A DNA stretch of 64,000 bases from Karstenula rhodostoma CBS 690.94 (taxonomy: Eukaryota; Ascomycota; Dothideomycetes; Pleosporales; Didymosphaeriaceae), in NCBI GenBank assembly GCA_010093485.1, contig MU001493.1, positions 467,599-531,598 of the forward strand, read 5' to 3'. Position 1 is the first letter of the stretch. The number at the start of each line of letters is the position of its first letter. Shown piece after piece: positions 57,819 through 64,000 of the stretch. The position numbers were made by a program, and so were the translations under genes. The notes beneath the pieces are model-generated. The model was not told where the DNA came from, made no database searches, and was given only the letters and a program-made list of their open reading frames with translations.

Positions 57819-60479
57819 ATGCAAGTCGCGCGCTCGACCGTCGCCCAGTCCTTCCCCCCGGGCTCGTCCTCGCAGCCCGCCATGTACGCCAACTCGCCGC
57901 ACGGCATCATGGCTGCGCCCTCTTTCAACCGCTCCTTCTCCGACGCCAATGGCTACCAGCAGCCGCACGCCATGGACAAGCCGCAGATCTACACCGTGCG
58001 CACGTCGACCCCCCCTCCCACGTGTGTTTGCTAACCCCCGCAGGCCGTCTACTCGGGCGTGTCCGTGTATGAGATGGAGGTCAACCGCGTCGCCGTCATG
58101 CGCCGCCGCTCCGACGGCTGGCTGAATGCGACCCAGATCCTCAAGGTCGCAGGCGTCGACAAGGGCAAGCGCACAAAGGTGCTCGAGAAAGAGATATTGG
58201 TCGGCGAGCACGAGAAGGTCCAGGGCGGCTACGGCAAGTACCAGGGCACCTGGATCAACTACCGCCGGGGGAGGGAGTTCTGCCGACAGTACGGCGTCGA
58301 GGACATTCTCCGCCCGCTGCTGGACTACGACGTCAGTGCAGACGGAAACGCAGGCCAGGGAATCGAAACGCCAACCAAGGAGCAGGCCATGGCCGCAAAC
58401 AGGAAGCGCTTCTACACCCAGAGCATGGACGGCCGCGGCGGGGGCCAGAGCGTCGGCGGCACCTTCTTCTCCAACATCTCCTCAACAGCTACGAGTGCGC
58501 TCGCTGCCATGAACAAGGTGGCTAGACTCAATTCTCCTGCACCCCCTCGCCCCGCGAGCTCTTCCCAGGGCCGCAGATCCATGGGCCGCCCGCCCCAGAA
58601 CCCTGTTGGAAGCCAGGACTCATTCCGCGCAAGCAGCCAGCAGAGCGTCCAAAGCCTGGCATCCGAACGCAGTTTTGGAGCCACCAACGGCCACACCGAC
58701 TCTGCCTATGGCACCGGCGTGGACGACATCCAGGAGCCGCCCCGGAAAAGGATGCGCCCGTCGCAGGAAGAGTCCTTTTCGCAGTCGCAGCCTAACGGGG
58801 GAGAAGTGCTCATGCAAGATCACGGCTCTCCTACCGAACCGAATGAGTCTTTCTACCAGACAGGTCTGCCCGTCACCACCCCTGATGGCGACGTATCTAC
58901 CGCTCTACCACCGTTGCCCCATCCCAGCGACAAAATCTCCGAGGAGAAGCAGGCCATGTTGACAGATCTCTTTGCAGACCAGTCAAGAACAGACTTTACC
59001 AACCATCCCGCCATACTGCACCTTTCCGGGACCGATCTCGATATGCCAATCGACAACAGCTCGAATACTGCGTTGCACTGGGCTGCCACACTGGCTCGTG
59101 TGTCTCTGATGCGCCTTCTTGTTTCCAAGGGCGCAAACATGTTCAGAGGAAACGCGGCCGGCCAAACCCCACTAATGAGTGCTGTTTCGGTAAACAACAG
59201 TCTCGATCACAGCTGCTTCCCGGAGACCCTGGAGATACTTGCCCCCCTAATCGAGCTGCGCGATGCCCAAGGACGGACAATCCTACACCACATCGCAGTC
59301 ACATGCGCGATCAAAGGCCGAGCAGCCTCGAGTAAATATTATCTAGAAGCACTTCTGGAGTACCTGGTCAGAAGCAACATCGGTGCCAGTCAGTCTGCGT
59401 ATGAAGGCACCGGCAACTACGCGAAACCCATCGGCCTGATGCGCTTTATGCAAGACATGGTGAACGCCCGGGACAAGGCTGGCAACACGGCGTTGAACCT
59501 TGCAGCGAGAATTGGGAACCGGAATATTATATCGCAGCTGATGGAGGTCCAAGCCGACCCTACAATACCGAATCACAAGGGCACACGGCCCATTGACTTT
59601 GGTGTTGGGAGTGATGCCGATGCCGACCTCCCCACGACGATCAGCAGTCCCAGCAAGGGGAAAGCGCCGTTGAGTAAAGTGGAGGAAACCAGTCGGGAGA
59701 TACAACCGCGTAGGTGCTCTTTGTTATAAATACATATTCACATACTAACGCACGCAGTCATGAGCGGCATACTACAAAGCGCAAGCATGCAATTTACCCA
59801 AGAAGCCCGCCTAAAGCAAGACACCATCGACCGCACCAACGAAACCATAGCCCAGCTGTCTGCCCTCCAGAAAACAGAACAGCAACGACTAGAAGCTATA
59901 AGAGCCCGCATGCGAGCCAGGCAAGACCGCGCAAAACGAGTATCGAACCTCAAGCGCTGGGTTGACCTCCAGCGCAAGAGCCTCGCCGTAAGCACAGACG
60001 CAAACCTCCGAGACAAGCGCCCGATCGGTTACGCCGACATCGAAGGTTCGAACCTCGCCATCTCCGCATCAGATCTCCCGTCGCAACTCCTCGTCGCAGG
60101 CGACCACCTCATCCGGAAAGCCTCCGACGGGCCCGCGTATCTCAACACGCCACTGTCTGCAGACGCCGCCTTCCTCACGCAGACGAATACGAACACATTG
60201 GCGAATTTGCCGAGTATACCGACGTTGAGGAGTAAGCTGGAGGTGTATACCAAGATCAATAGCAAACTGGCGGAGCGGAGTAGTATGCTGAAGGAGAAGG
60301 ACGGACAGCTAGAAGTCATGTACCGAAAAGTCGTTTCTCTGTGCACGAAAGTCGACGAGGACAGAGTGGACAGCGTGTTGGACTTGTTGGTGCAGGCGCT
60401 GGATAGCGATCCGCTCGAGGGTGCGGATGTGGGGCGCGTCAAAGAGTTCTTGAGGAAGGTCGAGGGCGTGGAGGCGTAG
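57819..60479 (+). CDS. MBP1: APSES-ankyrin transcription factor, Mbp1/Res-like subunit of the G1/S complex
   Basis: DNA-binding subunit of the MBF-type complex that drives G1/S genes by binding ACGCGT. Exons are 57819-57995, 58044-59709 and 59758-60479, giving 854 residues; both introns are 48 nt. The APSES (KilA-N-like) domain is at ~60-158 (VYEMEVNRVAVMRRRSDGWL, GKYQGTWINYRRGREFC). A Ser/Gln/Pro-rich linker follows. Ankyrin repeats lie at ~395-560 (NTALHWAATLARVSLMRLLV, GNTALNLAARIGN). A coiled coil (about 625-690) and a C-terminal helical dimerisation region are provided by exon 3. Translation through intron 2 would stop within a few codons and lose the dimerisation region. A start further in (Met22) is possible. 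Confidence 0.94.
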
Positions 60480-62394
60480 TGGCGTATCACGGGCGCTCCA
60501 TGTCTTTCAACGTCGATGAAGCCGGCGTGCAGGGTTCCGCGCGGTCTCTGTTGGTTATGTTGGTCCAAAGCTACGAGAATAGCATTGGCGTGGGTTGTAG
60601 TTCACTGTAGATAGGCTTTCACGGGTGGAAGTTATTTAAAGACAGTTGAAGATTGTTTCGCAGCGGGACTTGTGCCTTTCGGCTTACTCCCCTGTGGCTA
60701 TCATACTCCCTCTCTGTGTACCCCTAACCCTCGTGCATGCCATATATCTATCTTGATACCCTAGGTACATCGGAGGATAGGAAGACGAAGGAATTGGGGA
60801 TGGAAGCTACGTCTTTTGTCCCACGGCGCTGCTGCATCGTTGTGGACAGACGCCGAGTTTACGGTGTTTGGGCGGTGTTTGGGCTGGAGGATGAGCGGGA
60901 GGAGTAACTGGAGACGAGCGGGGGAGCTGGAAGTTCACTTTTTCCATGGGAGTAACTATTGCCTTCCACGTTCGTTAGGCTTGTGGCTGGGCTACAAGAA
61001 GGTGATAACTGCAGCGCTGGAGAGGGGGTTGTACGGGGCGTTTGCTTTGGGTTAATGCTTTTTCGGATTTGTTTGAAAGACAGCGGTGGGTGTTGCAATG
61101 GTTTACCCAACCAACTTACAACGCTTTATTTTGACTTTTAGACGGCAGTCTATATTTTCGTCTCTTACATTACGGGACACGACAGCACTTTGTGGGTCGA
61201 GTCCACGATCAGAAAATCGCGGCTCTTGGTTATTCCTTCAGGGTTGTTTTGTAGAAGCCAGGTAGGGGGACCAGGCAGCCGCGAGGCCAATGCAACCCCG
61301 GCGGGATCTCGGGGTCCGGCTGCTCAACGGTGGAAAGTCGAATCATTTCGCTTCCTCGGAAAATAAGCCGATGGATCGTCTCAGGGGGTGTGGCCTTGGC
61401 GGAGGATTTTCTTCAATTTTATGCACTGTGTGGTTATTGGTGGGTTAATGTGATAAGATAAATTTTGTTTATGTATGGCTTGTTTCAGGTTTCAGAGGTG
61501 TGTAAGATTTTTTGGTGGCTTGGGTGGGGTGGCGGAGGTGGCCGGAGGACCTTGTGGAAGCTTAATTTGAGGATGCATTTTTTCGGTGGGATATTGGAGT
61601 TCGGTTTGGATGTGGAGCTGAGTAAATACTACTTCGCTCAAAGAGGATTGTTCTGAGAAGATCTCTGAGCGTGTGCGGTCTGCGGATGTCACCTTCTTTG
61701 GAAAGGTTTGGCGAAAAGTTACTGAATGTTTAATATTGTGAGCGATTCACATTCGCAGGGCGACTGTAGCGTGCTGAATGTTGTTAGGAGGTACTCTCAA
61801 ATGGACCGTACTCATGATTAAAGGTGGATAAAAGTGTACTTTCGGGCTGCATGGAAACAGGCCGCTCAGTGAGCACTTAAATCGAACACAATTTTGAACC
61901 TCTTTTATGGCTGCGAGATCATATGTGCGAGCGCTCGTTCCAGCTGTGACAGCTTAGAGTGAGGCGCCAATACTTTTGCATCTGTGAGCGACATGGGGAT
62001 AAAGCCTATATAGGTCGGTAGCCTACAAAAACACGCGATTGACCCAAAGCGATATAGATGCAGAGTTTACACTCGAAATCAGAAGTATATGGATCAGGAC
62101 TAAATGTGATGAGCAGACCCAATGAGTTGATGGTGGGGCAGTGTAAAGCCAAGCTAGCCTCAATTGGTGCGAGGCTGCCTTGCGGGTTGTGATCATCAGC
62201 GACCCAGCCACACAAGCTCTCTTTCACATCACACCTGAGTTCTGCTCAAATTCCCTCTCGATTACCGTGACCACACTACTGACTGAATCGCTTGGGGTTT
62301 TGAAAGTCGAACAGCTCTATCGAACGTTTACTCTATAGGGACTCCTGCTTTCACTGCTGTTTCTTCTTCTCCAAGCACGTCGCTGGCAAGCAAC
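60480..62394. other. Long intergenic region
   Basis: This 1.9-kb stretch lies between the Mbp1-like gene and a HET pseudogene. Only short open frames without splice support are present. I recognise no repeat, tRNA or mobile element. Confidence 0.5.
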
Positions 62395-62858
62395 ATGCCG
62401 CAATTGGAAGGCTCTACAGACGCCCGGGTGAACGAGTCTCTTGCTGTTGGCTACTTCCGTTTGGTTATACTACAACCGAGAGATATCGATGCACCACTTG
62501 TCGAGTCGATCTCGCATGCTCTTTTGTTCACAGAGGATTATCCACCTTCCTAATCTCTTCGTTGCCACACAGAATACCTCAACCACAAAGAACAACTGTT
62601 GATGGGGCTAGGGCCCGCGGCGCTCCAAAAGGAGACATAGTTGTTGTACTCCGTGGGGGACCTGTGCCATATGTGCTCCGACCCTCGCCAAGTCACATTG
62701 CGGCGTATCAACTTGTAGGAGAGTGCTACGTGCATAGGGTAATGAATGGTGAGGCATTGCATCATGTGAGAGAAGAAGTGGAGGCTAAAGGTTTTATGCT
62801 GTTGCCTACTAATTCGCAGAGACGCACCGGCCCGTTAGAGACGTTTGATGTGATCTAG
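62395..62858 (+). pseudogene. HET (heterokaryon incompatibility) protein pseudogene, N- and C-terminal remnants
   Basis: ATG 62395 begins a frame with the typical HET opening (GYFRLVILQPRDIDAPL). It is cut by TAA at 62551 where the domain core (ALSYVWG region and onward) should follow. The same frame then resumes and reads MGLGPAALQ (62602-62628). A one-base loss in the following A-run shifts the frame, after which the typical HET C-terminal signature appears (GDIVVVLRGGPVPYVLR, LVGECYVHRVMNGEA) up to a TAG stop at 62856-62858. The gene has therefore lost its centre and carries a stop and a frameshift. HET proteins control non-self recognition at hyphal fusion and are numerous and fast-decaying in these fungi. 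Confidence 0.82.
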
Positions 62859-63565
62859 ATGATTGAGGGATATGGCTGCGTGGCAAAGGATTGGAAGTAA
62901 GACCAGGAACCTACATCCAAAGATACGACCCTTCAGAATTGTGCTGGTGGCAGACGTAAATCTTTTCCGTCGCAGTCATATCGATCAGCTGGGTTTTATT
63001 GGCTGGACTGCAGGCATGGCGGGGAAGGTATGCTGTGCCACATTGGGAATCCCGAGAAAACGTCCCGCCCTTATCTCCTGCAGGCAGACGCCCGCGATAG
63101 AATTCATAACATCACTGAAACAAATACCAGACTTATCTAAATCATGGCAGCACGTGTTGCTAAATTTGTGGACGGACATCGCCAAACTACGCGACTTTTT
63201 CTCACTCACAAGGCTATCACTTCTTGCTCTGATGAACAAGTTTTTGAGGCTGAGGCTGAGCGTCCGTGTACATGCGCTATTCGTCAACTCGTACCACTTC
63301 ATTGGATCTCCATGCACGATATCTCCAATAAGAGCGAACGGATTAGAGAAACCTTATCCTATGGCTGCCATGTCGTTGGATTCATTTGAGCATACATATG
63401 GAGCCTTGTGCTGCTGCCTACTCGTCCTCATTGATTTTTCATATGCGGAGAAGCAACAGCAATTCAACATCTTTCACTATTACCATCAACACCAGCCACC
63501 AACACGGATCATCAAAGCTCTGAGTACATCCGCGCATTCAATTGATCGCGCACAATAGCACAATC
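62859..63565. other. Intergenic region with an unsupported open frame
   Basis: This 707-bp stretch contains a plus-strand frame of 228 codons from ATG 62872 without recognisable domain or protein-like composition. A minus-strand frame overlaps it. I treat neither as a gene with confidence. Confidence 0.45.
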
Positions 63566-64000
63566 ATGATTCATTTGGGCAACAGACGAGGCAACACTGG
63601 TTTTGGTGGTAGGTCACGTGGTGGGAACAGTTGGCGTGGTCGAGGCGGCGGGCCATCAAGGAGACAGCCCGACGCACATGGAGTGTGTCGTTTTTATCAA
63701 GAGAGCGGGTCTTGCAAGTTCGGAGACAGGTGCAGATTTTCCCATGACATCACGCCGGGAAGAGAGAAGAAGCCGAAGGAAGAGGAAACACCGACACAAC
63801 AGCAGGCAAGAGGCGAATATAACTATTGGAAGAGGGCGCTCAAGTCCCCTCCCCGACCGAATGACGAGAAGACAACCCTTCAGCTGTGGAGTGGTGCTCT
63901 GAAGATACTCGACGGAGACGAACGGGAGTGGAAGCAGGTGCTGCCAAGAGATATTGATAACGAGGAGAACTTCGGCCGAGACCACATCAAAAACACCATG
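63566..64000 (+). CDS. CCCH zinc-finger protein, N-terminal part (runs off window)
   Basis: Starts at ATG 63566 and stays open to the last base (145 codons). An Arg/Gly-rich (RGG-type) leader is followed by one CCCH finger with Cys41, Cys50, Cys56 and His60 (C-x8-C-x5-C-x3-H), a usual RNA-binding arrangement. After a charged linker, WKRALKSPP and LQLWSGALKILDGDEREWKQV suggest a helical domain. Fungal NFX1-type helicases often have such a head, so a much longer protein is likely beyond the window; that is inference. Confidence 0.85.
   Translation, partial: MIHLGNRRGNTGFGGRSRGGNSWRGRGGGPSRRQPDAHGVCRFYQESGSCKFGDRCRFSHDITPGREKKPKEEETPTQQQARGEYNYWKRALKSPPRPNDEKTTLQLWSGALKILDGDEREWKQVLPRDIDNEENFGRDHIKNTM

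Noticed and set aside
62872..63558. 228-codon plus-strand frame between the HET pseudogene and the CCCH gene
   Set aside because: Composition is not protein-like, no domain is seen, and a competing minus-strand frame overlaps it. It could be a lineage-specific gene only if transcribed.

Overview
The window is nuclear DNA of a filamentous ascomycete (Pezizomycotina; Dothideomycetes is my best guess, by inference only). The evidence is short (about 47-200 nt) GT-AG introns with CTAAC/CTGAC-type branch sites, paired myosin-motor chitin synthases, an APSES cell-cycle factor, a highly reducing type polyketide synthase, pectin lyase, a HET-type pseudogene and Zn2Cys6 and CCCH proteins. Gene models were built by joining open frames across splice sites and choosing ATG starts; they are predictions.

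Left part (1-23.3 kb). A class VII-like chitin synthase (minus strand, cut by the left edge) and a complete class V chitin synthase (plus strand) stand head to head over a 2.17-kb shared promoter. That promoter contains a 166-bp inverted-repeat element. Then follow translation factor eIF5B (plus), a Zn2Cys6 transcription factor (minus), a mitochondrial carrier of the yeast Mme1 type (minus) and a membrane protein with a SAP-like N-terminus (plus).

Middle (23.8-42 kb). An FAD-dependent monooxygenase and a 2178-residue polyketide synthase lie in the same direction and may form a small secondary-metabolite locus. The synthase has intact KS, AT, DH and ACP centres, but its ER-like region and the cofactor loop of its KR look degenerate, and no methyltransferase was seen. 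Three unrecognised, low-complexity proteins follow on the same strand (34.3-41.6 kb).

Right part (42-64 kb). A repeat-rich spacer leads to a broken glycine-rich secreted-type gene, the clamp loader subunit Ctf18 (minus), an isolated initiator tRNA-Met, a gene-poor AT-rich stretch holding tandem and dispersed repeats, an unknown acidic protein (minus), pectin lyase (minus), a GNAT acetyltransferase (minus) and a LYR/Cup1-like protein (minus). The last is divergent from an Mbp1-type APSES-ankyrin factor; their 321-bp promoter carries an MCB site (ACGCGT). The window ends with a HET-protein pseudogene and the N-terminus of a CCCH zinc-finger protein cut by the right edge.

Most of the window is housekeeping and cell-wall biology. 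The least ordinary parts are the degenerate reductive half of the polyketide synthase, the inverted repeat inside the chitin synthase promoter, two decaying genes and the run of unknown proteins.
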